From Dipylidium caninum (taxonomy: Eukaryota; Platyhelminthes; Cestoda; Cyclophyllidea; Dipylidiidae): DNA of 64,000 nt. The notes beneath the pieces are model-generated. The model did no database searches. It was given only the letters and a program-made list of their open reading frames with translations, and was not told the origin of the DNA. Location of the stretch: the NCBI GenBank assembly GCA_017562135.1, contig QEYB01000926.1, positions 916,127 to 980,126 of the forward strand, read 5' to 3'. Position numbers and translations under genes: made by a program. How positions within the stretch are numbered: position 1 is the stretch's first letter; every line of letters begins with the position of its first letter. Of the stretch, positions 46,140 through 57,915 are shown one piece after another.

Positions 46140-49100
46140 TAACCGACCGCTCATCGATGCAAATGCATTCCTCACGTGGTGATGTTGGCATGCCCAATGT
46201 GGAAAACCAGTTAATTGCGGTATTCTGGGCGGAGGGCCTGTGAGATAATGCTTGCCGACGTTGGCGCTGTGGTAGTGTTCATGAGACCTTAACTGCTGCA
46301 TTGCCAGTCTTCACATCGCCTCGTGATGAGACGCTTCGTCTGACGGGGTCTCTGTTGCGATGCAGCACCTCCACCGTCTCCTGCTTCTCCACTTCAATTG
46401 GCCATGCTATCGAGCATACGATCAGATAAAGCAGTTTGTCGTTTCCCAGTTGGTAGTGCTTTGTGACTGTCACCACTTCCCCCTCAGGACCACTGGAGCT
46501 GAAGGCGGCTGAATTCACCAAGCCTTACCTCACCTTACGTTGGACCTACCGCATTCCTGACCGACGCTGCCACCTCTGGGATCTGCCTCCCCCCTCAAAT
46601 ACCCTGCTCAGTCGTGTGATAAATGTGCCTCGGTGAATCAGGACATTTTCACTATACTGCCAAGAGTCATGATACACCGACATGTGCTTACGTGGTGAAA
46701 TAGGATCGAAAGGCAACTGGGGAGTGTGACTCGGTAGGTGAGTCGGTGGCAAATTCAGCTTCTAACTAAGCCGTTGCTCCTCGATGCAGACGTGAACACA
46801 CGCTGTATGCCTTCATCCCACATACTCGAGTTACGTCGGCGAATGTCTCTGTCGCCTTAAATTACCACTTAATGAACTGCGTCCATTGGTGAATAATCTG
46901 GGCACCTCAGCACATGCGGTCACAGAGTCGACTGAGCAGCGGTGTACAAATGCGTAGTGTATGACAGCGAGGCGACTCGGACATTCTGTCAGTTCTGATG
47001 TGAACGAGGTGTTCATCAGACCTTTCCTCCCGTCTACACAATGCTCCGGTTAACTTGTCACGCAGAGTCTTCTCCATTCCCAGGCCAAGTCGCCCCGTTG
47101 TCGCTTGTATTGGTGAAGTGCACTTGGTTATCCTTTTGAGAAGTGCCTTATAGTTTAGGTGGCAGTGGACTTCCACATTTGAGTGACTTGATGCACAATT
47201 AGGTCATCATAATCATCGCTTTAACCTGACAGCCGCACCAGGTGGCTCGACTTCTGTCACACTAAATTGTGGTAGAATTATGGGGTGAGATGGGCAGAGA
47301 CAGACCAAGTTGCTAATGCTCAAGTTGGGCAGATGAAAGTAAGCGCGAGTTGGCACGCAGCATCACAGAGAAAGCGTGGAAACACCTGTTTCTTTGCAAC
47401 ACCTTGGAGAGGTGTTGATGGCACCTGTCGAAATACGTCAAGACACAAACACTTGATGCTGCCGGGATGCAAACTGAGGTGTGATTTCGTGTTACTACCC
47501 ACGTGGTCAAGGCAATTTGCACCACAGGAGACTAAGCTCCACCAACTGCAATGCACCAGCGAAGTGAAGGAGACTAGCATTTGGAGTATGCTGACGCCAC
47601 CTCCTTCCTGATGGCCACGCCTGTTATTGGCTGGAGTAAAATGTGTATGCTCACCATCGGCTGCTCCATCGGTTCCCTGCGACATGCTTCAACGCATCCG
47701 CTTGGAAGGCATCACGATGACCACAGCCACGTTTGCTCACAATGGCGATACACACATGAGCGAATGTATTCTTAATACATGCACGCTTCAACGCCACAAA
47801 ATGTGCGATTGAGTGTAGACCCGCTTCTGGTTCCACTACTGCTTCTATTCCACCTGCTTGATCAGTTGCGTATGACTATCAGCCGACATTCAAAACAACG
47901 CAAATCTGACTGCATACCACATGCGATTGACCGGAGGAGGAGAGACTCGGAGGGGAGGAATCGCGACGTTGCCAGCTTCCTGAGAAGCAACTGACTTAGC
48001 CCATTAGGTGACTCCGAAGCTGTCGACCAGCACATAGGAGAGAACTGCAGCAACTCTATGCCTCTCGAAGTGAGATTAGTTGTATTTGCCCAAATTGTCT
48101 GATGGCAGCACACTTCGAACGAAACTCACTCCCGCTCCCCCACCGCTCGCGGGCCCGATTGCTTGAGATCCACCAAATTATAATTGACAGGATTTGTTAA
48201 GTGAACAAGACATATTCTAATCTGCTTCATTATCCCGTGACCGAAAATCTGTGCACCTCCGGAGCATGCGGGAGAAAAGTGGGCCGTTCAACGCGTCATT
48301 CAAGCTTACGTACGTGCAGACAGTGTCAAATGTGAAGGTGACGCATGACTGCGTTGACACGATTTTCGCATGCCCAACTTATTGGTTGCCAGTCCGTCCG
48401 GTCAGAGCATAGCACTATTCCACCTGCCCTGTGGGAAGTGCATGAAATGCAAGCAGCTGCAGGACATATTTTCTTGTCGTCAACTGTGAAATGGGCGGCA
48501 ATGGCGTTGATCTGGCCTGCATCTAAGAAATGAGGCTTGCTAAGAAGTGTGTGTTGAACGATGAGAAGGAGGAGAAAACCCCCTTATCCCATCTGACTCA
48601 CTCGGATAACTAGTTGTTCATTTTACTGTTTACGGTCTTTGTTGACTCTTTCGAGGAACGGGACCACAGTTGTCATGTCCCCAATCAAAGGTAATGCCAC
48701 AAAGCGCATGAATTTGCGTGGAAGCCTCTAAATTGGGCCAAGTTAACAGGATTACGGCCTCAAATTGCCATGTAGCCAATCCACATGGGATCGACTACGA
48801 GGTCTGCGGCTCTGCAGATGCGTAGATGAGCATAAAAGGATGCAATTAGCCTTGCGACAGTCCAAGGAGAGCAGGTCGCAGTTGTGACCCAAGCAACAGT
48901 TGTGACAGCACAAAATGTATGGATGTATTCAGTGAATAAGCACAGTCCACCATGGTAGTCTGTGCTCTCAAACTCAGTGTTAACCTGTCACAACGATTGT
49001 GCATCAAGGAGCAGTGTAGCCACAGCGGGCTTTATAGTTTACGCCATCCTGTCATGTGAATGCGCAGTCCATCTTTACACCAAAGCTGTTTGCTGTGACG

Positions 49101-49229
49101 GCTACGCTCATTGGAGGACTATATCACAACCTCCGCTGGTTTATTACGGTGAAAGGCGGCTGAGGACGGAGGTGTGAATATACTCTTTGCTTGATCGCGA
49201 GTGTCGGGTGCCTGGGTGAATCAGCGCAT
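46140..49229. other. Accessory stretch between unit U2 and the left arm
   Basis: Many short overlapping frames, none recognised. GTAGAATTATGGGGTGAG at 47271 resembles the start of the conserved upstream element, so another eroded unit may lie at 47.2-47.8 kb, but I could not trace a mini-gene after it. Confidence 0.4.
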
Positions 49230-49625
49230 GGAAGGGTGGCTGAAAAAATAGGCTTCCAGAGGAGGGACGGTCGCTTTGTCGTATTTGCACAAGTTAATAT
49301 TTGCCTTCTCGGCCACCACGTGATGCGCCCTCTTGATGATGGCTGACTTCTGCCAGTGTGTCGCATTTGTGTGTGACCGAACAGAGCATCAAGTCCCCAC
49401 GTGTGCACCACGGACTTCTGAGGCGACTTCTGTGCTTATCTCACTCACGCTGCTGACAATTGGCGGAGCGTGGACCTCGCGACATATTTAGTGGGTTTCG
49501 AATTTCCGGTAAATTGCTTGACTGACCTTTATACATGTTATTACTTGAGGTGATTGTCGCTATTGTCGAATGGGATGTGCGAGCACAAGCGTGTTGTGCC
49601 GCGATGGCAACAGGCTACTACTGCA

Positions 49626-49656
49626 ACGCCTTCGCTATTCCTTCGCTATTCCTTCG
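49626..49656 (+). repeat. 10-bp tandem repeat CCTTCGCTAT
   Basis: About three units (49627-49656). The right arm partner near 63350 has a degenerate version. Confidence 0.7.
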
Positions 49657-50092
49657 CTCGTCGATGACACCGCGATTGTGAAGTTGGATGTCAAGAAGAC
49701 GAATGACACACGCCATAGTCAGTCGTACACGTGCCAGATGACACGTGGTCAGCTTTGTCCCAGTCCTCGCTGCGACAGTCCACACGTGGGCGATGCGGAA
49801 CTGTTGTGGGGGTGGGGCAGATTGAATGCTACCCTCGGCTTTACTCAATGCAGAAACGCGGGAGAGTCGGAGGACACAGCGCTCCCCAGGCCCGAGGTTA
49901 ATGTTCACCTGGGGAAGTGAGGCCAAATCCCCTCTCGATACGTCTTTATTGTGCTCCACAATAATTATTAACCCTTCTATGTGAGTGAACATATGTTCTT
50001 CCGTGTGTGACGGAACAGAGGACATTGGAATAGTGAGATGGTAGCAAAAAAGGCGCATATCAGTGAGGATAATGTATTTCGATGACTTTGTT

Positions 50093-50165
50093 GTAGAATA
50101 GGAGGTTGATTGTCGGTGTTGATGATAGCAGAAGAGAGTGACGTGAAGTTCCCTGCCTGAATGTT
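50093..50165 (+). repeat. Copy of the mini-gene upstream element without a mini-gene
   Basis: GTTGATGATAGCAGA followed by GAAGTTCCCTGCCTGAATG, as in U2 and U3, but no TATA-like box or Cys/Gly frame follows. Its inverted partner is 62765-62850. Confidence 0.65.
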
Positions 50166-51614
50166 GTATTCACCTCGTGATCCGAAGGACTAGGCAAAGC
50201 AATCTCTCTTTCCCCAATTGAGGACACGCTGTCACTCATTCAACAGTTACCTTTGGCTTTAGATTCATAATCATTGAGGACCACACATCGAGTAGACCTC
50301 CATGTAGATCGACTCAAGTGATGCCCTTATGAGGACTATTATTTAAGACGGTATAGGGGAGCTGTCGTGTTCTGCGTAGTGAACCGATTAATCAGTCAGA
50401 TTGACAGGATTTGCAGTTGGCACGGCTCCTCGCCCATCCTATGCACACATCTCTGTTAGTATCTCTCTTCCCCCTGTAGATGTGTTTTGTCGTCCTCGAG
50501 GGGAATTCATTTTCCTTTTTTACCAAAGAAATCCCCATAGTGGAGATGGTCAACAACAGTAATATGAATTTGTGGAGGCGTGGCAAATGGTGTGTGAATG
50601 CGGCAGAGGTTCGGCGATTTACCTCCTCGTAACTCTACCCGTCTGTAGGCATGAGGACAAATTGATGAAGAGAGGTATGGGAGTACCTAAATGTATGCAA
50701 TTAGTTAGGAATTTGATTATATGCGCAGAAATGCTGTATCTGCTCTTCTCGTCAGCACTCGGATTGCGTTATCCCCACGTCTTTTACGAAGTCATCCTCT
50801 GAACAGATTGCCACTGCCATCATCTGTGCTGCATCGTAAATAATGAACGTTACAGCTGTCTCCCGCGATAAAGACTTTGACGCAGTACTCCATGTTGAGG
50901 TGTGCAGGCGGTTATTTGGTAATCACACTGCTCTTTGTTTTCCCGCAGGGATGTGTCGTGATTTGCTCACTCACAAACGCAAAGGTGGTGTTCTTTCTTA
51001 AGGGCATGCTCCCTACTAACTTCTGGATAAACTTCTCCATTTGCATGTTTCTGAGTTGCTAAACAGACAAACCTGAGTGACTACAAGTGAGGTGCATTTA
51101 CGGGTGTCAGCGTGAGATGGCAAGTCGGCAAATTGTATGCCTATGGTTCATAATGTGGACCTACATCTGCCCAGTCTCATCGGAAGCGTCCTGACTTACA
51201 AGCAAACTTGTTATTTAGAAAACTGAAGTGTTTACAACAGCACCGTGTTGCACTGAGTCCATCCTTGTCGATAAACCTGTAAAGTGTTGCCGCAACAAGA
51301 GACTCTGTTTGGAATGTGTGCTTATATTCATCCGATGCCAAAGTAGATTCTCCTGAGAGGAGGTCTCCATTGCCAATTGTGGCTTTTCACCTCTCCACAC
51401 GTCGTCGAATACCCCTCATGTGTGCAGCATTGTTGACAGGCTTCACTGGATGTGGGTGAATGAAGCTCTTAGGGAGGACCAGATGCTCAGTTCTTACATC
51501 CTCGTGTCGACTCATGGTTGTATACTGAAGCCCCATGTAGTACATCCAATTTGCCCGCATGCTCTTGCTTATCTGGTGCCCACATCCACATGATCTGCGT
51601 GGTGAAGTGGAGTG

Positions 51615-51621
51615 TATAGAA
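51615..51621 (+). promoter_or_regulatory. TATA-like box of unit U5
   Basis: TATAGAA in the context GTGTATAGAAAGCACCA, 62 bp before the ATG at 51677. Layout and context are shared with the intact gene at 45.4 kb. Confidence 0.6.
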
Positions 51622-51676
51622 AGCACCACTGTGCTCGTCCACACATGCTTCAGAGCAGAAGTGTCTCCTTTACACG

Positions 51677-51974
51677 ATGTATCCACGATATTCCGCTGTG
51701 CCGCGTCCGCCTACTCCTAGGCTACACCGCTGCGCCTCCAATCGCCGTCGGCCACACCAGTGGTTGTGGCGACAGTCTCGCTTGTGGCAGCGCACCGCAT
51801 GCCAGCCCCGTGGTAGAGTATCGTGCGCCCGTGGTGGGATACCACACACCTGCCATCAGTGACAGTGACAGCTTCACGGATACTTGGCCGTTCAATAGCT
51901 ACTTTGTCACAATTTGGGTGCAATCTCGTGATGCAACCACTTTCTCAGCCAATGTCGCTTTTCTGCCAGTATAG
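51677..51974 (+). pseudogene. Diverged family member U5 (second subtype), frameshifted
   Basis: The ATG keeps its position 62 bp after the TATA-like box and starts MYPRYSAVPR. The body is kept in another frame: PPIAVGHTSGCGDSLACG (compare PVAVGCCSGCHS in the intact gene), then SPVVEYRAPVVGYHTPAIS. An apparent +1 shift lies between start and body (about 51710-51735). Unlike the first subtype it lacks the Gly-Cys-Gly array and has a VVEYR...GY segment, also seen at 57.75 kb. It lies in the part of the left arm that has no right-arm partner. Either a recent pseudogene or a frame joined by an intron I cannot see. Confidence 0.55.
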
Positions 51975-52889
51975 TCTCCCGCCCTCCTTAACCTTTTCCG
52001 ATTTGCGTCGCTATCCTATCCCATCATAGCACCTCACTCATTTCCCCCTCTGCTCACATTGTCCTCTACTGTCTCACATCGGTTTTTTCTTTCTTCATCC
52101 ACTTCTTCTCCATTACTTTTTACACAACTATTGCTTTGTTACCGGGGTGTGACTAGTCTCGTACACGTGTACTCTCCAGTATCTGAGGCAATTTCTCAAA
52201 TCTCATGGGTGCTGGTGGCAATAGTTGAAGGCTGTCTGCCAATCTCTTGACCCGTTCTCAAGCTGCCCGCTGTCAAGCACAGAAGAGGGTAGACGTCTGC
52301 GAATCGAGGTGGTTGAAATGCGCTACTGTGCACGCGCACGCATTCCACACGACAATTTAATGTGGAGCACAAATCAACTGCTAATGCACTCATCGCATTC
52401 AAGTTCCTGCCATCTGTCGGCATGTGACCTTAAAGAGGAATTTTTGAAATCGAAGAGGTGAAATTGGCAGACTGTGATTTAAGAAGAGACCTAAGCATGC
52501 TAGTCGATCAACAAGAAGTTCATTCCATCGCCTTCCCTACTCTTGTACTGCCTGTCGACGGTACCGCGGTTTTGAATTCGGATGTCGTGGGGGCAGACAA
52601 CACACACCATAGTCGGTCGTAAACGCGAGAAATGACATAATTCGCACACAGCAACAGTGCATGACTCGTTCAGTAAGTGGATGGTGAGCCACTTCAAACG
52701 CGAGGGTGATGCTGTTCTTATGATTGACGACATCGTCTCTATGGCGTGCAGACGCTTCTCCTTCATTAAGTCACCTCACCTACACCGTGGGCGGTAAGCT
52801 GTCACTGCACTATTCAAAGTGAAAGAGTTTGGTTTCCTCTGATTCGCACCTATTCACATGGCCGAAATCTACATGTACCCTGCTCCAAA

Positions 52890-53340
52890 GGCTGTGCTTG
52901 CGATCATTTACATAAGTGACTGCGATGATCAAACAGAGTCGAATAAAGCGACGCATACATTTTGAATCAACAACACTGCAACTCCCGCGGGTCGATACCG
53001 GGTGGTTGTTGGTGCTGGCGACATTGCATTCATTTGTAAACTCTCGATCCCTCCGGATATGCACTGAAGGTGAGTATAACTTGCTTGCATTTAACCAACC
53101 AACCAATGTAGTAACAATGCTGCTCCAGCAGGTTAGCCTTGGATGTTGGTCAATTCGTCCCCTCTCCCCACCTTCGCCAATGTGCGAGGCTACAGTAGTG
53201 AAGCGACTAACCGTCTCAGCGATACAATACGGATGCATGCGGTGGCCTTACTTCGTGATGACACTCACTTCTGAGAAATGCGTCTAACTGTTGTATCATC
53301 GCAGCATTTGGGTGCATCCGTGAGTGTGCGCACGTGTCTC
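52890..53340. repeat. Arm segment related to 44822-45260
   Basis: This part of the left arm has three relatives in the window: itself, its inverted partner (about 61060-61480) and the diverged direct copy beside U2. Confidence 0.6.
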
Positions 53341-53576
53341 CAAATGGAGCACATGCATTCTGCAGGGGTTGATGCGTGTAGATTCCTGCCATATGAATAT
53401 ATCTGCATCGACATGGTCGTAGGCCCCATTGACGACAATTGTCTAGGCTCCCACTATCCAACTCTCCAAGCAGTCACACACAAGCCTTCCCCGTGTGTTA
53501 CTACTTTTATTGCTTGGTTGTTACTTTCATAAATGCTAGTAGCGGAAATTCCGAGTATTGGTCTTGCCGACTATTT

Positions 53577-53622
53577 ACTCACTCACTCACTCACTCATTC
53601 ATTCATTCATTCATTCATTCAT
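53577..53622. repeat. (ACTC)n(ATTC)n microsatellite, left arm
   Basis: Tetranucleotide array; its inverted partner is at 60735-60786 and differs in repeat number. Confidence 0.95.
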
Positions 53623-54261
53623 TATCACATTCTGAGGCAACGCAAAAGTGAGCAAGGTTCCTCACACCCTGAACTACGCCAACTAGCCATGGTGCCCTTT
53701 AGGCCAGTGTGAGGATGTCTAACTCTCTCGCTCGGAATGGTGTATAGGAAGATTACCACCCCATGTGGTCTACAGCGCGTAAGGCAACACTTGGGTGTGA
53801 CATTGTTGCAGTTATTGTGGCCACGTTCGAAGTCAGCTCATGTCAACGGGAGACCGTGTATGATGGGTATGAGAGTGGCGCATGTTTGGCACCACAAAAC
53901 TGGAGTTTCAACTCGCAGGAGAGCCATATTTCTCGCAATCTGGATATGGTGAGTATTTGAAGATATGAGAAGAGGATAACTTAACTTTGCTCGAGTCAAA
54001 TGGCCAGGGCAGAAAAACCCATCTCACCAATCTTCGTCAGCATTAGCCCACATCTACTTGGTTTGGCTGAAATAACTTAATGAGGAAGAAACTCCTACGT
54101 GTCATGGAGACGAAGTCATCAATTTAAGGGAGGCACACTTTGCGCAATTCACATTCTTGAACGAGTCAATCACCGATGTTGTGTGCGAATGTCAACGCGG
54201 CCGGAAATTGCCAGAGTTCACTCTCGTAGTATCTAGGCGCTTGTCTGTGCTAGTAAAAAAC

Positions 54262-54980
54262 ATATATATGGAATATCGGGTCATGTATCATTGTCGATGG
54301 TAGCAGATATGAAGTTCCCTGCAGAAATATTGCGCTCACTTTGAAACATCACCATCCATGTGGCCTCCTCATTTCCCAATGTGTAAAAGGCGCATTCAGC
54401 CACATGAAGCCATCTATCGGAAGTGTTACACGAACCTTACTTACGTGTGTTGGCGTCCTTCCGCCTATTCTGTCTCCTACACTCACGAGGTCACCGTTGG
54501 TGTTGCATGTTGCAGCGACCGCCTCTCACACGACTGCCTTGGCTGTGGTGGATGTTGTGTAGCTATAGCGATAGTTCACACTCTATGTTCCGACTGTGAC
54601 TGGGGCACTTGTCAAGACCACTCTCACTAACGAGACATGGCAGCAAACTTCCACAACTCCACCCACCATCGCATACCCACATTGGAAGCAGCACCCTTTT
54701 GCAAACTGCCAACACAGCCAGTTTGCCCTCGTGTCCACGTCCAATTATATCCGCTAATGGTGCAATGAAAAATCCGCCTTCTCTTTTGCACTGTGTCTTT
54801 GCTTTCACGTTGGCCACTTATTTAAGTTATACCCGAATGCAGGCGCTGCTGTGGCGGTTACAACATGTCGCCGAGATGTGAGCAGCTGTTGTTAGGTCTA
54901 TACACGAGCGTGTGCTGTTGACCTCCTTCGTCGAGTATGTCCTCAAAGCAGATGGTGAGTGCGCACCTACACACCTCATT
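54262..54980 (+). repeat. Unit U3 of the Cys/Gly mini-protein family
   Basis: Begins almost exactly where the left arm ends. It contains the upstream element (GATGGTAGCAGATATGAAG then TTCCCTGCAG), a TGTAAAA box at 54382, the mini-gene relic at 54445 and 3' flank matching U1 (GCAGCTGTTGTTAGGTCTAT near 54891). Confidence 0.75.
54445..54630 (+). pseudogene. Cys/Gly mini-protein relic, start codon ATG to GTG
   Basis: 62 codons aligned end to end with the intact gene: GTG-TGT-TGG replaces ATG-TGT-TGG. The sequence continues SAYSVSYTHEVTVGVACC and a shortened Cys/Gly block (CLGCGGCC), and ends CSDCDWGTCQDHSH. The TATA position reads TGTAAAA. The frame is open upstream to an ATG at 54358, but that ATG lies before the TATA position, so normal transcription would not include it. 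Probably inactive, or using another start. Confidence 0.65.
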
Positions 54981-55189
54981 GGGTGATAAAGGTCTGGTGG
55001 TAAAGGGGCATGAGTAAATGAGTAAATGGCAACCCGCCGCTAAGAGCACAGCTCCATTCGGCATCGAAAAATCATGCGATCATGTATGCGATGATGATTG
55101 TTTTCATGAGGGATGTGACACTTCAAATGGCCGATATCATCTTCGATCTTTGCTCTTTCTTTCGCTGCACCTGTGCTCTAAGAAACCTC

Positions 55190-55760
55190 CGTCAACGATG
55201 TGATCGCCATTCTCTTTTCCCAGTGAATGAAAGACGCATTCAGCTAACATGAAGCCCATCTCTCAGTGAAAGCGTTGCACTAACCTCAACATGTGCTGCA
55301 ACCATTCTGCACACTCTGTCACCTACGGCTATGCGGTTCCCGTTGCAAGTGGATTTTGCAGTAGCTGCCACTCACACGGCTGTCATGGCTGTGGGCGTTG
55401 TGGAGGTTGTGGCGGTTGTGGCATAAATACAGCGGTAGTTCACACTCCATGTTCCGACTGTGTCTGTGGCACCTGTCACGCCACCCTCATTAATGGGACA
55501 TGGCAACAAGCTCCAACCGCCCAATCACCATCACATATCCACACTGGGATCAGCGCAATTTACTCCGCCGCCCACGTTGTCTACCACCCATTTCTGTACA
55601 CTGTCCCATCTTCATTTCAGGTAGCCTGATCTGTGTGGTGGAACCAAGGCTCCACCTTCCCCTCTGTGCTTGTTCTTTGTTGTCGCGTGAGCAAATCCTC
55701 TAAATCACCTTCGTACGGAGACTTCGGGTGGAAAGGTATTTTGACATCCACCCGTTCAGT
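55190..55760 (+). repeat. Unit U4 of the Cys/Gly mini-protein family
   Basis: Promoter-proximal sequence (AAGACGCATTCAGCTAACAT), the mini-gene and the 3' flank (TACTCCGCCGCCCACG near 55561) match the 45.4-46.0 kb unit. The far-upstream element is not seen, so the unit is truncated at its 5' side. Confidence 0.7.
55291..55629 (+). CDS. Cys/Gly mini-protein variant with altered C-terminus (112 aa)
   Basis: The ATG is kept and the first 58 codons follow the family: MCCNHSAHSVTYGYAVPVAS, GFCSSCHSHGCHGCG, a shorter Gly-Cys array and CSDCVCGTCHA. A 1-bp loss relative to the intact copy just after GTCH changes the frame, skips the usual stop and adds about 50 codons ending HPFLYTVPSSFQVA. The TATA position is degraded to a GAATGAAA form. 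It could be a pseudogene in early decay or a variant gene with a new tail. No signal peptide or membrane segment is obvious. Confidence 0.45.
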   Translation: MCCNHSAHSVTYGYAVPVASGFCSSCHSHGCHGCGRCGGCGGCGINTAVVHTPCSDCVCGTCHATLINGTWQQAPTAQSPSHIHTGISAIYSAAHVVYHPFLYTVPSSFQVA

Positions 55761-57744
55761 TTTGGCTGATATGGAGGATGATGATTATCACCACTTCTTC
55801 TTCACGCCAATTGGAGCCAAAGGCGCACGAATTCACCTAATACCACCTTACTTTATAATTAACAAGGTCGATTCGTGTTTGACTGTCGCGTTCCTCTGAC
55901 AAAATTACGTGATCTGAAACAACCCAAGCAGCCTCGACAAGTAAACCGGCATTTATCCCACCACATCACCACCTCATCCGCCACTTCTTCTATAGGATTA
56001 TTGAACAACAAAGGAGTAATTTGGGGAGGGTCATGTGGTTGAGGCCACATGGGTAGAGAACTCATGTTCTTGAGGTCACCCTCTGCGCACTTGCAAGTAA
56101 TGTCACCTCAGTGTGAAACAAGGCCGTTGGCACAGTGGCGCAGTGACCTGCCAGCACCACGACATAACTGGCTTTTGTTCGCACTTTATACTCAGCATAA
56201 CCAATCACTCATTTGGGAAATAACGCTCATGGAAGGCGGGTAATCAATTTATGGGGACTCAAAATTGCCCTAGTATATCGCCAAATCTGTTACTTCTGCT
56301 CCCAATGTTTACTACGCTCCCAACTACCTAGTTCTCAACTGTGTACGATGTATGGGGCAATTTGAAGGGATTATTGGCGCTAGTCTTAAACTCGTAATGC
56401 CTGCAGATCAAACCTTAATGTCATCGTAAAATAAGGTTCATATTAACTTTTGTTCTTGCATTTGTTCAATTTGTTTAATTTCTACATGCGAATCATGCAT
56501 GCCTAGAAAAAGTGGGCCGGCCATGCACACTTCCCAATGCTGCTTCTTTTCATCGACGTCAACCCTTCCGCCAGTGCTCAACGGAGTGAATGGGATAGGT
56601 ATAGGCGTCGTCTCAGGTGTCGGCGATCCGCACGTGAGGGTCTTGGTGCTTCATCCGGTCAGCTGAAAATATGATAAAATCCCACGGTGTAAAGGTCAAC
56701 TCTTTGTCAGGCAAGACTTGTGCTCGACATTGCCCTGTGGGCTGGGTATTAGCTCCTCTACCAGTGACACGCAGTGCTGTGGCAATTAGTGCGACCCCGT
56801 CATTGATGCAATGCCCAAAGTACCAACTGATTGTGCTCTGTTGCGCTCACGCTGAGGCTGGTTACTCGAGACGTGGTGCACGTGGTGTCAGTCAGTTGGC
56901 AAGACAGAGATCTGTCACTCCCGTCTTCCGTCGCCTCCCCTCCGAAGACTTCTTATGCCCTCCACACCTCCTTCTCTCTCCTCGTCAACTCCTCATGTAC
57001 TGCTTACTGATTACAACTCGACAAACCCCGTCACCTGCCCCACCTCTTTGCTGCATTGATATGTCACGCATAGCTGGTAACCGAAGTGACTCGAGTTGTG
57101 TGTCTCCAATTACGGAGACAGTGCACTGCAGCATGAAATGTCGAGCTGCCGTCGTGAACTCTAAGAGGGTGCAGTTGTAATTGTGTGGAAGGGTGTGAGT
57201 CGTGCTACAGCCACATGAAGGCTGTAGAAAGACTCACAGGTGCGGCGCGGCCGTGTCTGCATTAACATTTGCCCCCTTTTCCAGTCTTTACTTTGACCAA
57301 AATTTCCTAAACGCCCTTCTACAAGCCTCGTTGCTAGACTGCAGGTGATTTTGCGGCTTAAAGGTTATGTCACACACCAGCATTTTCTTCAAATTTCCTG
57401 GTATTTCCACGATGGAAGTCGCGACGATTTCCGATGCGAGCCGACTTGCGTTGGCTGATTCACTTGAGGCTGTACTTTCTACACTCAATTATTAACCGCG
57501 TGTCTGTATTTGAAAGCAGCACTACTTAACTGCTGCCCATTCACAACTGCGTTATGTATTCCGAAGGCGAGAATTGGTGACATCAAACGCCATGTGGTGT
57601 GTTCACTAAGAGGGAAGGTGTTTGTGCGAACTCAACGAAGAAGAGGATGTGACGACAATCGGAGAAGCAGTGCGACACGAACTGCCGGTACCTACGCCCT
57701 TATTCACCCCATCCTCTCGTCTACACTTCCCGCATCCTCCCCTC
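55761..57744. other. Spacer of the inverted repeat, first part
   Basis: No recognised gene. A 169-codon plus-strand frame (56671-57180) has no family features, promoter-like layout or paralogue. Confidence 0.35.
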
Positions 57745-57915
57745 CCCAATCATGTGGTAGAATATCGCATTCTCATGCCAGGATACCGCATGTGTGTCAT
57801 CAGTGGTTGTGACAGCTACATCGGCACTGACCGGTTAGTCGGCCACGGGGAGAGAATTTCCGAGCAATGGCGTGATGCAGCGTCTTGTTCAGTTGAGACC
57901 GTTTCTCTGCCATGA
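57745..57915 (+). pseudogene. Fragment of the U5-type family member
   Basis: Reads NHVVEYRILMPGYRMCVISG then CDSYIGTD, matching SPVVEYRAPVVGYHTPAISD of U5. The 3' flank also matches (GTGATGCAGCGTCTTGTTCA at 57862 against 51928-51947). No TATA-like box or start at the expected distance. The frame is open from 57622. Confidence 0.5.

Larger units (their letters stand above)
49230..54268 (+). repeat. Large imperfect inverted repeat, left arm
   Basis: Pairs in inverse order with about 60000-63840. Anchor pairs: 49255-49300 with 63745-63810; 49530-49680 with 63330-63500; 50095-50240 with 62700-62870; 50330-50460 with 62490-62610; 52130-52250 with 62165-62280; 52560-52600 with 61785-61825; 53570-53760 with 60590-60790; 54230-54266 with 60000-60030. 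From 53.5 kb to 54.2 kb the match is close to identical; the outer 3 kb is clearly more diverged with many indels. About 50470-51974 has no partner in the right arm. The outer limit is approximate. Confidence 0.88.

Noticed and set aside
47271..47800. Possible further mini-gene unit
   Set aside because: Only a short resemblance to the upstream element; no TATA-like box or Cys/Gly frame could be traced.
56671..57180. 169-codon plus-strand frame in the palindrome spacer
   Set aside because: Composition irregular, no family features, no TATA-like layout as in the mini-genes, no second copy.
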